Below are positions 1-9,940 of a stretch of DNA of 64,000 bases, piece after piece. The translations under genes were made by a program, and so were the position numbers. The stretch covers positions 62,001-126,000 of the forward strand of contig NZ_JARACK010000008.1 of NCBI RefSeq assembly GCF_028767185.1, given 5' to 3'. The notes under the pieces were generated by a model that was not told the origin of the DNA, made no database searches, and was given only the letters and a program-made list of their open reading frames with translations. This DNA is from Mangrovimonas aestuarii (GTDB taxonomy: Bacteria > Bacteroidota > Bacteroidia > Flavobacteriales > Flavobacteriaceae). How positions within the stretch are numbered: the stretch's first letter is position 1; the number at the start of each line of letters is the position of its first letter.

Positions 1-839
1 AAACAACAGGAACGCCAATAGGATTTGTTATTGAAAACAGTAATCAAAAATCTGCCGATTACAATCACATTAAAGATGTTTACCGACCTTCTCATGCCGA
101 TTATGTATACCAAAAAAAGTTTGGGATTCGCGATTATAGGGGAGGAGGGCGAAGTTCTGCGCGTGAAACAGCTTGTAGGGTTATAGCAGGCGCTATTGCT
201 AAACAGGTTTTAGGTAATGTTAGTATTCAAGCTTTTACATCATCTGTAGGAGATATATTTATTAATAAGCCGTATCAGGATTTAGATTTGTTTACTGTTG
301 ATGATAATCCAGTACGTTGCCCAGATGAAGTAACTGCCAAAGAGATGATTTCTGAAATCAAAAGGGTTAGGAAGGAAGGCGATACCATAGGAGGAACCGT
401 TACCTGTGTGGTTAAAAATGTGCCAGTTGGCCTAGGTGAACCTGTTTTTGATAAACTTCATGCCGAATTAGGTAAGGCTATGTTATCCATAAATGCTGTA
501 AAAGGTTTTGAATATGGTAGTGGATTTTGTGGCGCTAAAATGAAGGGAAGTGAGCACAACGATTTATTTAATCCTGATGGAACCACTAAAAGCAATCTTT
601 CAGGAGGAATACAAGGTGGAATAAGTAATGGAATGGATATTTATTTCCGAGTAGCCTTTAAGCCAGTGGCAACTATAATGCTGCATCAGGAAACAATAGA
701 TAAAGATGGTAATATTGTTGAAATGCAAGGTAAGGGTAGACATGACCCTTGTGTTGTTCCTCGTGCTGTACCTATAGTGGAATCTATGGCTGCTATGGTT
801 TTAGCAGATTATTATTTAATGAATAAAATGTATAAATAA
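1..839 (+). CDS. aroC: Chorismate synthase, 5' end outside window
   Basis: Final shikimate-pathway enzyme: converts 5-enolpyruvylshikimate-3-phosphate to chorismate using reduced FMN. The frame is open from the first bases (reading from position 3), so the gene starts before the window. The translation contains the family signature [17 protein letters not shown] at about 123-173, with the FMN/substrate-binding Arg and Ser residues, and the later GSEHND and [14 protein letters not shown] segments typical of AroC. The first internal ATG would cut off the signature, so it is not the real start. Chorismate is the substrate of MenF encoded at 50264, so this gene feeds the menaquinone genes in the window. 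A hairpin overlaps the stop codon. Confidence 0.95.
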   Translation, partial: TTGTPIGFVIENSNQKSADYNHIKDVYRPSHADYVYQKKFGIRDYRGGGRSSARETACRVIAGAIAKQVLGNVSIQAFTSSVGDIFINKPYQDLDLFTVDDNPVRCPDEVTAKEMISEIKRVRKEGDTIGGTVTCVVKNVPVGLGEPVFDKLHAELGKAMLSINAVKGFEYGSGFCGAKMKGSEHNDLFNPDGTTKSNLSGGIQGGISNGMDIYFRVAFKPVATIMLHQETIDKDGNIVEMQGKGRHDPCVVPRAVPIVESMAAMVLADYYLMNKMYK

Positions 840-859
840 ACTCTAAAAACTTAGAGTTT
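838..859 (+). terminator. Hairpin at the aroC stop codon, possible weak terminator
   Basis: A perfect 9-bp inverted repeat (AAACTCTAA / TTAGAGTTT) with a 4-nt loop starts inside the aroC stop codon. Only three T residues follow, so termination would be weak. It may be a processing or attenuation hairpin between aroC and the symporter. Confidence 0.4.
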
Positions 860-877
860 GATGCTTAATTGATATTT

Positions 878-2185
878 ATGAAAAAACTTGCTCTGCACTG
901 GCAGATTGTATTGGGAATGGTACTTGGGGTGGTTTTCGCTCTTGGAATGCTTCAATTCGAAGGTGGGAAACAAATTGTTACCGATTGGGTTAAGCCATTT
1001 GGAAACATTTTTATAAATGCCTTAAAACTTATTGCTGTACCTCTTATTTTGGCATCTTTAATTAAAGGGGTCTCAGATCTTAAGGATATTTCCAAGCTTT
1101 CTAAAATGGGAGGGAGAACTATTGGTACCTATATTATTACAACGGTTATTGCAGTTTCAATAGGTCTGGCAATAGTGAATATTATTAAACCAGGAGCTTC
1201 AATTACAGAGCAAACACGTACAGAACTTGTTGAAAGTTATAAAGGTGACGCCGACTCAAAGATAGCTGCTGCAGAAGAACAAAAAAAGGCTGGTCCATTA
1301 AAGGCATTAGAGGATTTGGTCCCTGGGAATATTTTTAAAGCGGCAAGCGATAATGGTAATATGCTACAGGTTATATTTTTCGCTATCTTTTTCGGTATAG
1401 GACTGATATTAATTCCTGAAGAACAGTCAAAACCTGTGAAAGCATTTTTTGATGGATTTAACGAGGTTATTTTAAAGCTTATCGATTTAATTATGCTCGG
1501 GGCTCCATATGGGGTTTTTGCCTTATTGGCTGCTTTGGTAGTTGAAGCGCCAAGTACCGATTTATTTAAAGCATTGGGATGGTATGCGCTTTGTGTGGTT
1601 ATTGGATTGGCTTTAATGATTTGTGTATATATCCTTATTGTATGGCTGATTACTAAAAAAACACCAAGTTTCTTTATTAATGGAATTTCTCCAGCTCAAT
1701 TGTTAGCGTTTTCAACAAGTAGTAGTGCGGCAACTTTGCCGGTTACCATGGAGCGTGTTGAAGAGCATCTGGGGGTAGAAGAAGAGGTAACAAGTTTTGT
1801 TTTACCAATAGGGGCAACTATTAATATGGACGGTACAAGTTTATACCAAGCAGTGGCTGCTGTTTTTATTGCTCAAGCCTTTGGTATGGATTTGAGCTTT
1901 TCAACGCAACTAGGGATTATTGCAACAGCTACTTTAGCTTCTATAGGAAGTGCAGCTGTTCCTGGCGCAGGTATGGTAATGTTAGTTATAGTATTGGCTC
2001 AAGCTGGAATCCCGGAAGCGGGTCTGGCATTAATCTTTGCTGTTGATCGTCCATTGGATATGTGTAGAACAACAGTTAATGTAACAGGAGATGCTGCGGT
2101 ATCTATGGTAGTCGCAAAATCTGTTGATAAATTGGGAGACCCTAAGGTGAAAAACTGGGATGATACCTATAAGCAAACACATTGA
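878..2185 (+). CDS. Na+/H+-dicarboxylate (glutamate/aspartate) symporter, DAACS family
   Basis: Inner-membrane secondary transporter that couples uptake of acidic amino acids or C4-dicarboxylates to Na+ or H+. The protein is about 435 aa, the usual family length, with many hydrophobic segments. Family landmarks are visible: the serine-rich re-entrant loop STSSSAATLP near residue 285, GATINMDGTSLYQ (the NMDG cation/substrate motif) near 315, GSAAVPGAGMV near 360, and a C-terminal DRPLDMCRTTVNVTGD segment holding the substrate-binding Asp and Arg. I chose ATG 878 (MKKLALHW) over an in-frame TTG at 869. Substrate choice between glutamate, aspartate and succinate cannot be decided from sequence. 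Confidence 0.9.
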   Translation: MKKLALHWQIVLGMVLGVVFALGMLQFEGGKQIVTDWVKPFGNIFINALKLIAVPLILASLIKGVSDLKDISKLSKMGGRTIGTYIITTVIAVSIGLAIVNIIKPGASITEQTRTELVESYKGDADSKIAAAEEQKKAGPLKALEDLVPGNIFKAASDNGNMLQVIFFAIFFGIGLILIPEEQSKPVKAFFDGFNEVILKLIDLIMLGAPYGVFALLAALVVEAPSTDLFKALGWYALCVVIGLALMICVYILIVWLITKKTPSFFINGISPAQLLAFSTSSSAATLPVTMERVEEHLGVEEEVTSFVLPIGATINMDGTSLYQAVAAVFIAQAFGMDLSFSTQLGIIATATLASIGSAAVPGAGMVMLVIVLAQAGIPEAGLALIFAVDRPLDMCRTTVNVTGDAAVSMVVAKSVDKLGDPKVKNWDDTYKQTH

Positions 2186-2206
2186 TTTGTTTTGTAACTT
2201 TAGTTG

Positions 2207-3034
2207 ATGAAATCAATTAAACTACCTTCGGATTTAGTGTCTGTCGATTGGCTTAAAGCTAATTTAGATGCCGATAACTTGATCATTTTAGATGCCAGTA
2301 TTCCTAAAGTAACTGCGTCTGCTCAAGAAACCAATAGTAAAGAATATATTCCCAATAGTCGATTTTTTGATATAAAGGAAGCCTTTAGTGATTCATCGTC
2401 TACCTTTCCCAATACCTTGCCTTCTGTTGGACAGTTTGAAAATGAAGCAAGAAAGTTAGGGATAAATAATGATAGCGCTATTGTAGTATACGATGACAAG
2501 GGGATTTATTCCAGTGCTCGACCATGGTGGATGTTTAAAGCCATGGGGTACGACAATGTTGCTGTACTGGATGGCGGATTGCCTGCTTGGAAAAAGAAGG
2601 GGTATCCCATTCAAAACGTTTTGGATAAACCAGATTCTCCAGGAAATTTTAAGGGGAATTATAATCCTGATTTTTTTAAGTTCTTTGACGATATACAAAA
2701 AAGTATAAACGATTCCAGTGTTCAAATTATAGATGCTCGTTCTAAAGATCGTTTTGAAGGGGTGATTGAAGAGCCTAGAAAAGGACTTCGAAGTGGACAC
2801 ATCCCAGGGTCATCCAACCTTCCCTTCGGAGATTTATTGAATGAAGGAGTCTTTAAGTCTCCAGAGGATGTAAATATGATTTTAACATCTGTATTTCAAC
2901 CTAACAAAAACTATGTGTTTTCATGTGGCTCCGGGATTACCGCATGTGTGTTGGCTTTAGGTGCAAAATTACAAGGTTATGAGAATTTATCTGTTTATGA
3001 TGGTTCTTGGACTGAGTATGGTAGTTTAACTTAA
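2207..3034 (+). CDS. Sulfurtransferase (two-domain rhodanese / 3-mercaptopyruvate type)
   Basis: Transfers sulfane sulfur from thiosulfate or 3-mercaptopyruvate to a thiophile. The product is about 275 aa with two rhodanese domains: an inactive N-terminal one (about 10-145, with VVYDDKG and RPWWMFKAMGY) and a catalytic C-terminal one. The active-site loop CGSGITA is near residue 240; this form is closer to mercaptopyruvate sulfurtransferases (CGSGVTA) than to rhodaneses (CRKGVTA). There is no signal peptide, so it should be cytoplasmic. ATG 2207 directly follows an in-frame TTG; I prefer ATG. It lies 21 bp after the symporter gene and may be co-transcribed. Confidence 0.88.
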   Translation: MKSIKLPSDLVSVDWLKANLDADNLIILDASIPKVTASAQETNSKEYIPNSRFFDIKEAFSDSSSTFPNTLPSVGQFENEARKLGINNDSAIVVYDDKGIYSSARPWWMFKAMGYDNVAVLDGGLPAWKKKGYPIQNVLDKPDSPGNFKGNYNPDFFKFFDDIQKSINDSSVQIIDARSKDRFEGVIEEPRKGLRSGHIPGSSNLPFGDLLNEGVFKSPEDVNMILTSVFQPNKNYVFSCGSGITACVLALGAKLQGYENLSVYDGSWTEYGSLT

Positions 3035-3095
3035 TTAATTGATAAATGTATTCCTAAAACTCTTGATGGTAGGGAGTTGAGAGATAAGTAAATCC

Positions 3096-3596
3096 TCAGT
3101 CTTCAATTTCATTAAGTAACCCTTCAAGATCCAGAGGTTTAGTAAACATATCCAATGATCCATTTGTTTTTTTAGGCCATAGTTCTTTTGGTCTATCCCA
3201 ATAAAGTTCTACACCGTTCTCATCGGGGTCATTAAGGTATAAAGCTTCGGAAACTCCATGGTCTGAGGCTCCAGTTAATGGGTATCTGGCCTCTAAGAGG
3301 CGTTTTAAAATAATGGCAAGGTCTTTTCGTGTTGGGTATACAATAGCCGTGTGAAATAGACCTGTACTATGTCTTGATGATGGCTGTCCGTTTTTACTTA
3401 ACCAGGTATTCAATCCAATATGATGATGATAACCTCCAGCCGATATAAATGCTGCATCGTCACCATAAGTTGTAGTTAGCTCAAAACCGAGTAGACCACA
3501 GTAAAAATCCAAAGCACGTTGCAGGTTTGCTACTTTTAGGTGTACATGTCCTATACGTGTTTCTTTTGGAACGATATAGTTTGTTTTTGAATCCAT
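3096..3596 (-). CDS. VOC family protein (glyoxalase/dioxygenase fold, CatE-like)
   Basis: A 166-aa single-unit member of the vicinal oxygen chelate superfamily. Two beta-alpha-beta-beta-beta modules are visible: IGHVHLKVANLQRALDFYCG with the first metal His near residue 19, and GLFHTAIVYPTRKDL with a second His. The terminal metal Glu sits in DENGVELYWDRP. The central GGYHHHIGLNTW stretch resembles B. subtilis CatE-type catechol 2,3-dioxygenases. The pattern is consistent with a metal-dependent enzyme acting on small aromatic or aldehyde substrates, but the reaction cannot be assigned. It is transcribed away from the DUF885 gene. Confidence 0.82.
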   Translation of the reverse strand: MDSKTNYIVPKETRIGHVHLKVANLQRALDFYCGLLGFELTTTYGDDAAFISAGGYHHHIGLNTWLSKNGQPSSRHSTGLFHTAIVYPTRKDLAIILKRLLEARYPLTGASDHGVSEALYLNDPDENGVELYWDRPKELWPKKTNGSLDMFTKPLDLEGLLNEIED

Positions 3597-3709
3597 TGCC
3601 GTCTGTTTTTCAAATTAAGCTTAGTCTTTCAATTTACAATTAAATACCTATTTAAACCCTTCTAGTATTACTCACCAAATACTAATTTATTGAAACTAGA
3701 ATTATTTTT

Positions 3710-3742
3710 TTGAGAGTGTTATATTACTTCTTATTATATTTA
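3710..3742 (+). promoter_or_regulatory. Probable promoter of the DUF885 lipoprotein gene
   Basis: TTG at 3710-3712, a 22-bp spacer, then TATATTTA at 3735-3742. This matches the Flavobacterium pattern TTG-N17-23-TAnnTTTG except for the last base. The ATG follows 20 bp later. Confidence 0.5.
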
Positions 3743-3762
3743 TTGGCATCAAAATCAAACTA

Positions 3763-5562
3763 ATGAAGAAACTTGTTTTATGTTGTACAGCATTTATGGT
3801 GTTGTATGCATGTAAAAAAGAAGAAACAAAGACCCCTTCAGAGGAGGTTAATACTAATAAAGTCTTTGCTGAATTGTTGACCAATTACAACGAAGACGGA
3901 TTGGTACTGGATCCTTTAAAGGCAACCCAAGCAGGAGATAGTCGTTTTAATGATCAATTTCCTGACTATTTATCATCAGAATATGAAGCTAAAAAGAAGG
4001 CATATTATACTGATTATAAAAATGCCTTAGCCGATATTCCAGATTCCTTGCTTACTCCAACCCAACAAATGAGTAAGGCTGTATTATTATGGGATTGCGA
4101 CATTAACTTGGAAACACTATCCTTTAAAAAGAATTTAATGCCCATAGACCAAATGTGGTCAAAAAACCTTGACTTTAATCAATTAGCCAGTGGAACTACA
4201 GCTCAACCATTTACAACTGTTAAAGATTATCAAAATTGGTTAAAACGTGTAGATGGTTATTTAACTTGGTTAGGAACAGCCATGGAAAATATGAAAACAG
4301 GCATATCTCAAGGGTATGTGTTGCCAAAATCACTTGTGTTGAAAGTGATACCCCAGTTTGAAATTTTGGCATCTGGACCGGCAGAAGAGCATTTGTTTTA
4401 TGGACCTATTAACAATATTCCCGAAGATTTTAGTGAGGAAGATAAAGCGCGGATAAAGAGTGAATATATATCCATGATTTCGGAAAAAGTTATCCCTACT
4501 TATAAAGCGATGGTTACTTTTTTAAAAGAAGAATATTTGCCTGCTGGACGAGAGACTAGTGGGATTGCAGAAACACCGCTAGGGAAAGCCTACTACAATC
4601 ATCAGATTAAGAAATATACCACGACAAATTTAACTGCCGATGAAATTCATCAATTAGGATTAAGTGAGGTAGCGAGAATACGTGGGGAGATGGAAAAGGT
4701 TAAGGAAAAGGTAGGGTTTAAAGGTGATTTGAATGCTTTTTTCGATCATGTGCGTACAGGTAAAAACTTAATGCCTTTTACAGAACGTAAACAAGTTATA
4801 GCGTTTTATGACAGCATTCACAGAGTGATGCAACCCCAATTGGATAAACTTTTTGGAAAGCAACCTAAAACACCATTTGAAGTTAGACGCACCGAGCCCT
4901 TTAGGGAGAAATCGGCTGCGGCTAATTATAGTCCAGGTTCTCTTGATGGAACACGTCCTGGTATTTTTTATACGCCAATTCCGGATGTTAAAAAGTATAA
5001 TGTCTTCGATAAAGAGGATCTGTTTTTGCATGAGGCCATTCCAGGACACCATTTTCAAATATCCCTGGCACAGGAAAATAACGAACTTCCTGAGTTTAGA
5101 AAAACATTATGGTATAGCGCTTATGGAGAAGGTTGGGCGCTGTACGCAGAGTCGATGGGAGCAGAATTAGGTTTGTATAAAGACCCGTATCAGTATTTCG
5201 GAATGTTAAGTAATGAAATCCACAGAGCTATTCGTTTAGTGGTAGATACAGGTATCCATGCCAAGGGATGGACTAGAGAAGAGGCCATTCAGTATTCTTT
5301 GGAAAACGAAGCAGAATCTGCCGATACAATTGAGAGTGAAATTGAACGCTATATGGCCAATCCTGGTCAGGCACTGTCATATAAAATTGGGCAGCTAAAA
5401 ATAATCGAATTAAGAAATCGTGCCCAAGACAAACTAGGCAAAGCATTTAATATCCGTGAATTCCATGATCAAATTCTTGAGACGGGATGTATACCGTTGC
5501 AGTTATTGGAGGATAAAATTGATACTTGGGTAACAAATCAGTTAAAAGCCAGTAACAGTTAG
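3763..5562 (+). CDS. DUF885 family lipoprotein, predicted metallopeptidase-like
   Basis: A 599-aa exported protein. The N-terminus (MKKLVLCCTAFMVLYACKKE) is a lipoprotein signal with the acceptor Cys in LYAC, so it is probably anchored on a periplasmic or outer-membrane face. The body is a DUF885 domain. An HExxH-type motif (HEAIPGHHFQ, near residue 427) followed by GEGWALYAESMG, which supplies a downstream Glu, is the gluzincin-like arrangement of this family. Substrates of DUF885 proteins are poorly defined. The gene is monocistronic, with a promoter-like sequence upstream and a strong hairpin terminator at 5585. Confidence 0.85.
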   Translation: MKKLVLCCTAFMVLYACKKEETKTPSEEVNTNKVFAELLTNYNEDGLVLDPLKATQAGDSRFNDQFPDYLSSEYEAKKKAYYTDYKNALADIPDSLLTPTQQMSKAVLLWDCDINLETLSFKKNLMPIDQMWSKNLDFNQLASGTTAQPFTTVKDYQNWLKRVDGYLTWLGTAMENMKTGISQGYVLPKSLVLKVIPQFEILASGPAEEHLFYGPINNIPEDFSEEDKARIKSEYISMISEKVIPTYKAMVTFLKEEYLPAGRETSGIAETPLGKAYYNHQIKKYTTTNLTADEIHQLGLSEVARIRGEMEKVKEKVGFKGDLNAFFDHVRTGKNLMPFTERKQVIAFYDSIHRVMQPQLDKLFGKQPKTPFEVRRTEPFREKSAAANYSPGSLDGTRPGIFYTPIPDVKKYNVFDKEDLFLHEAIPGHHFQISLAQENNELPEFRKTLWYSAYGEGWALYAESMGAELGLYKDPYQYFGMLSNEIHRAIRLVVDTGIHAKGWTREEAIQYSLENEAESADTIESEIERYMANPGQALSYKIGQLKIIELRNRAQDKLGKAFNIREFHDQILETGCIPLQLLEDKIDTWVTNQLKASNS

Positions 5563-5584
5563 TGTCTGTTTATTGTGTTTTATT

Positions 5585-5620
5585 AAGGGAGATTGCATTT
5601 TTTGTGTAATCTCCTTTTTT
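5585..5620 (+). terminator. Rho-independent terminator after the DUF885 gene
   Basis: Stem GGAGATTGCA (5588-5597) pairs with TGTAATCTCC (5605-5614) with one G-T wobble, and is followed by six T residues. It separates the DUF885 gene from the copper operon. Confidence 0.8.
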
Positions 5621-5690
5621 AGCTTAATAAAAGCCAAATATGCGTTAATCTTTATCCGAGTTGAGAAAAATTTGTAATTTAGTCCTCTCA

Positions 5691-6116
5691 ATGAAAACAA
5701 TAGTGTTTAAAATATGTGCCATGTTTATGGCCATTGTAGTACTTTTTTCTACAATGTCCTTCACTTTCGATATGCACTATTGTGGGGATGATTTAGTTGA
5801 CGTTTCCTTATTTAAAAAAGCCAAGTCCTGTGGAATGGAAAAGGCAATAAAAAGCACATCTGCAAAAAAGGAGTGTAGCGTTTCCAAGAAAAATTGTTGT
5901 TCGGACAAACAACAAACCGTTACTGGTCAAGATGAATTACAGCAGTTTCATATAGACAAACTGTCCTTTAAACAACAGCTGTTTGTCGCAACTTTTGTTC
6001 ATACCTATTTAGAGTTATTTGAATCCGTACAGGATAAAAATGACGAATACCGAGAATATTCCCCCCCTTTATTTGTCAGGCCAATTTATAAGTTTGACGA
6101 GACTTACCTTATTTGA
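5691..6116 (+). CDS. HYC_CC_PP family Cys-rich periplasmic protein
   Basis: A 141-aa protein with a hydrophobic N-terminal signal (about residues 1-26). The three family landmarks are present: MHYCGD near 30-35, KKNCCSDKQ near 66-74, and EYSPPLF near the C-terminus. A further Cys lies in AKSCGM. Proteins of this kind sit next to heavy-metal RND pumps in Bacteroidota, and here it opens the copper/silver export operon. The clustered Cys and His suggest metal binding outside the inner membrane; that is inference from composition and context. I take ATG 5691; an in-frame TTG at 5661 would put non-signal residues ahead of the signal peptide. Confidence 0.8.
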   Translation: MKTIVFKICAMFMAIVVLFSTMSFTFDMHYCGDDLVDVSLFKKAKSCGMEKAIKSTSAKKECSVSKKNCCSDKQQTVTGQDELQQFHIDKLSFKQQLFVATFVHTYLELFESVQDKNDEYREYSPPLFVRPIYKFDETYLI

Positions 6117-6208
6117 TTTATTCCCCGTTTTAACTCGCGGTCCTTTTGCTATGGCGATAAGGACACATTGCACTGTAAATTGTTTAACGGTTAATAAATT
6201 AAACTATA

Positions 6209-9200
6209 ATGCTTAATAGGAGCATAAAATATTTAATAGAAAATAAACTGGTGGCTGTATTGCTACTAGCACTTTTTGTGGGTTGGGGCGTTGTTAATGC
6301 TCCCTTTAATTGGGATACTGGTAATTTCCCTCGTAAACCTGTTGCTGTTGATGCGATTCCCGATATTGGTGAAAACCAACAAATAGTATTTACCAAATGG
6401 GAGGGGCGCTCACCTCAAGATATTGAAGACCAGGTAAGCTACCCCTTAACAACTTCATTATTGGGTATTCCTGGGGTGAAAACCATAAGGAGTTCATCAA
6501 TGTTTGGATTTTCAAGCATATATATCATTTTTGAAGAAGATGTAGATTTTTATTGGAGTCGCAGTCGAATTCTTGAAAAGTTGAATTCCCTACCAACAGG
6601 TCTCTTACCAGACGGAGTTAGTCCTTCATTAGGTCCAGATGCTACCGGATTGGGGCAAATATTCTGGTACACACTTGAAGGAAGGGATGAAAATGGTAAT
6701 GTTACCGGTGGCTGGGATTTACAGGAATTGAGGAGTATTCAAGATTACCAGGTAAAATATGCTTTGTCTGCAGCCAGCGGAGTTTCAGAAGTTGCGTCTA
6801 TTGGTGGTTTTGTGCAGGAATACCAAATAGATGTCAATCCTGAATTAATGCGCCAATATGGTATTGGTTTGGGGCAGATTGTAAAAGCTGTAAAAGAGAG
6901 CAACAAAGATATTGGTGCACAAACCCTGGAGATAAATCGAGCCGAATACTTGGTGCGAGGGTTGGGGTATATTAAATCATATAGCGATATTGAAGAGACT
7001 GTAGTGACTTCTAGTGATTATACTCCTATTAAGATAAAGGATATAGCCAAAGTAGCTTTAGGTCCAAGTAGTAGAAGGGGGATTTTAGATAAGGAAGGTG
7101 CTGAAGTTGTGGGCGGTGTAGTTGTGGCTCGTTATGGAGCCAATCCGTTGGAAGTAATAAACAATGTCAAAGGAAAAATCAATGAAATAGCTTCTGGTTT
7201 GCCAAGTAAAACGCTTTCTGACGGACGGGCTTCAAAGGTTACTATTGTTCCGTTTTATGATCGAACCGAACTTATTAATGAAACCTTAGGTACGCTTAAC
7301 GAAGCACTTACTCTAGAAATCTTAATTACAATTTTGGTGATTGTGATTATGGTATTTAACCTTAGGGCATCACTGCTTATTTCTGGATTATTACCTGTAG
7401 CTGTATTAATGGTATTTATTGCTATGAAACAGTTTGGTGTCGATGCCAATATTGTTGCCTTGTCAGGTATTGCGATTGCTATTGGCACTATGGTAGATGT
7501 CGGTGTCATTCTTTCTGAAAACATCATCAGGCATTTAGATGAAAACCATGAAGAACTGCCTATAAACACTGTGGTTTATAATGCTACTGTTGAAGTATCG
7601 GGAGCCATCATAGCAGCGGTAACAACAACTGTGATAAGCTTTATTCCAGTTTTTACTATGATTGGAGCAGAAGGGAAGTTATTTCGTCCGTTAGCTTTTA
7701 CAAAAACCTTTGCTTTAATCGCATCAATAATAGTTTCCCTTTTCTTAATTCCTCCTTTTGCAGCTTTTTTCTTCAGAAAAAAGAATATCTCCAAGATATT
7801 GTGGTACGCTGTTTACGGATTTCTAGCTGTACTTGGAGTTTTGGGAATTGTTGAAGGAACATGGTTAGGTTTGTTTTTAGTTCTTTTTTCTACAGTTAGT
7901 GTTTTGCAAGTAAATGGCAGACTTTCAAAAGCTTTAACTAATACCCTAAATATTATTATTTGTACAACGGTTATTGTGTTTCTTCTTGCGGAATATTGGC
8001 GTCCGTTAGGTGTACAAAAAAGTATGCTTTGGAATTTGTTTTTCGTTGGGATAATATGCTTTGGGCTTTTGGGGGTGTTTACGGTTTTTAAACGATTCTA
8101 TACGCGTATTTTAAGCTGGGCATTAGCTAACAAGCTGTTGTTTTTGTCTATTCCAGTGGTAATTGTTGTAGCTGGTTTTTCTATCATGAAACATACTGGA
8201 AAAGAATTTATGCCGGCTTTGAATGAGGGAACGTTTTTGTTGATGCCAACGTCAATGCCACATTCAGGAATAGAGGAGAACAAAAGGGTATTACAGCAAT
8301 TGGATATGGCAGTTGCCAATATACCTGAAGTGGAAACAGTTGTTGGAAAGGCAGGCCGTACAGAATCTGCTTTAGATCCTGCACCATTATCTATGTATGA
8401 GAATATCATTCAGTACAAGCCGGAATATATGCTCAATGCCATGGGGCAGCGCCAACGATATAAAGTAAATGAGGATGGTTTATTTGAATTAAAAGACGGA
8501 AGGTTAGTTTTAAATCCTAACTCAGCAAACACAAAGAAAGACAATGCTGTTATTATTTCAACTAATCTTAATTTGACATCCAGTATGCTTACAGAAGACA
8601 ATGATGGTCAATTCTATAGAAACTGGCGCCCTGAGATTAAGTCTCCCAACGATATCTGGAACGAAATTGTAAAGGTTACCCGCTTGCCAGGTGTAACTTC
8701 AGCTCCTAAGTTACAGCCAATAGAAACACGTTTAGTGATGTTGCAGACGGGAATGCGTGCTCCTATGGGGATTAAAGTCAAAGGTCAGGATTTGAAGGAG
8801 ATTGAAGCTTTTGGGGTTGAATTGGAAACTGTTTTAAAACATGTTAAAGGTGTTAAGCATGAAGCTGTTTTTGCCGACAGGATTGTTGGTAAACCATATT
8901 TACTGATTGATATAGACCGTCAAAAATTAGCCTTATATGGAATAACCGTCGATGCGGTACAAAATGTTTTGCAGGTAGCTGTTGGGGGAATGATAATAAC
9001 CCAAACAGTTGAAGGCCGTGAACGTTATGGTGTGCGAGTAAGATACCCGAGGGAATTACGTGACGATCCAACTGCATTAGAGCAAATATATGTTCCTGTT
9101 TCTAATGGTAAACCTGTTCCTTTAAGTGAATTAGCCGAAATTCGCTATGAACAAGGGCCTCAAGTGATAAAAAGTGAGGATACTTTTTTAGTAGGATATG

Positions 9201-9940
9201 TACTTTTTGATAAACAGGATGGCTATGCAGAAGTAGATGTCGTTGAACAAGCCCAAAACCTAATTCAGGAAAAAATTGAATCTGGGGAATTGATTGTTCC
9301 TAATGGAATTAGTTACCAGTTTACTGGAACCTATGAAAACCAACTCAGGGCAGAAAAAACGCTAAGCGTGGTCGTTCCTTTGGCGCTTTTGATTATTTTC
9401 TTGATTCTGTATTTTCAGTTCAGATCGGTGGCGACTTCACTTATGGTATTTACCGGAATTGCCGTTGCCTTTGCTGGTGGTTTTATTATGATTTGGTTAT
9501 ACGGTCAAGAGTGGTTTTTAAATTTCAGTTTTTTGGGTGAGAATCTGCGTGATTTATTTCAAATGCACACCATTAACCTCAGTGTTGCTGTTTGGGTGGG
9601 CTTTATTGCGTTGTTTGGAATTGCTACTGATGATGGTGTAGTTATGGCAACTTACTTAACGCAAAACTTTAAGTTAAATAGGCCGGAATCAGTTAATGAA
9701 ATTAGGGCATCTGTAATTCAGGCCGGTGAAAAACGCATCAGACCTTGTTTAATGACTACCGCTACAACCTTACTCGCATTGTTGCCAGTACTGACTTCTA
9801 CAGGTCGAGGAAGTGATATCATGATTCCAATGGCCATTCCAAGCTTTGGAGGAATGCTTATTGCATTGATTACACTTTTTGTTGTTCCTGTATTGTACTG
9901 TTGGAAACAGGAGTTTCAATTAAAAACCAGAAGAAAATGA
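6209..9940 (+). CDS. cusA: Copper/silver RND efflux pump, CusA/CzcA family
   Basis: Inner-membrane trimeric proton-driven pump that exports Cu+/Ag+ through a tripartite complex. It is 1243 aa, about 200 aa longer than E. coli CusA. The TM4 motif GIAIAIGTMVDVGVILSEN (about 420-438) and the late GFIALFGIATDDGVVM segment match the copper/silver (HME4) subgroup rather than zinc CzcA. The extra length is in two places: a hydrophobic insert at about 525-628 with several predicted membrane segments between the N- and C-terminal halves, and an enlarged periplasmic region at about 735-817. The stop codon overlaps the next start (ATGA), so the TolC partner is translationally coupled. Confidence 0.92.
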   Translation: MLNRSIKYLIENKLVAVLLLALFVGWGVVNAPFNWDTGNFPRKPVAVDAIPDIGENQQIVFTKWEGRSPQDIEDQVSYPLTTSLLGIPGVKTIRSSSMFGFSSIYIIFEEDVDFYWSRSRILEKLNSLPTGLLPDGVSPSLGPDATGLGQIFWYTLEGRDENGNVTGGWDLQELRSIQDYQVKYALSAASGVSEVASIGGFVQEYQIDVNPELMRQYGIGLGQIVKAVKESNKDIGAQTLEINRAEYLVRGLGYIKSYSDIEETVVTSSDYTPIKIKDIAKVALGPSSRRGILDKEGAEVVGGVVVARYGANPLEVINNVKGKINEIASGLPSKTLSDGRASKVTIVPFYDRTELINETLGTLNEALTLEILITILVIVIMVFNLRASLLISGLLPVAVLMVFIAMKQFGVDANIVALSGIAIAIGTMVDVGVILSENIIRHLDENHEELPINTVVYNATVEVSGAIIAAVTTTVISFIPVFTMIGAEGKLFRPLAFTKTFALIASIIVSLFLIPPFAAFFFRKKNISKILWYAVYGFLAVLGVLGIVEGTWLGLFLVLFSTVSVLQVNGRLSKALTNTLNIIICTTVIVFLLAEYWRPLGVQKSMLWNLFFVGIICFGLLGVFTVFKRFYTRILSWALANKLLFLSIPVVIVVAGFSIMKHTGKEFMPALNEGTFLLMPTSMPHSGIEENKRVLQQLDMAVANIPEVETVVGKAGRTESALDPAPLSMYENIIQYKPEYMLNAMGQRQRYKVNEDGLFELKDGRLVLNPNSANTKKDNAVIISTNLNLTSSMLTEDNDGQFYRNWRPEIKSPNDIWNEIVKVTRLPGVTSAPKLQPIETRLVMLQTGMRAPMGIKVKGQDLKEIEAFGVELETVLKHVKGVKHEAVFADRIVGKPYLLIDIDRQKLALYGITVDAVQNVLQVAVGGMIITQTVEGRERYGVRVRYPRELRDDPTALEQIYVPVSNGKPVPLSELAEIRYEQGPQVIKSEDTFLVGYVLFDKQDGYAEVDVVEQAQNLIQEKIESGELIVPNGISYQFTGTYENQLRAEKTLSVVVPLALLIIFLILYFQFRSVATSLMVFTGIAVAFAGGFIMIWLYGQEWFLNFSFLGENLRDLFQMHTINLSVAVWVGFIALFGIATDDGVVMATYLTQNFKLNRPESVNEIRASVIQAGEKRIRPCLMTTATTLLALLPVLTSTGRGSDIMIPMAIPSFGGMLIALITLFVVPVLYCWKQEFQLKTRRK

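Noticed and set aside
2456-2800. 114-aa antisense open frame in the rhodanese gene
   Set aside because: Fully inside the sulfurtransferase coding region, with no similarity to any family known to me and no promoter.
3040-3090. Possible terminator between the rhodanese and VOC genes
   Set aside because: Only a 5-bp AACTC/GAGTT stem with a long loop and no T-tract.
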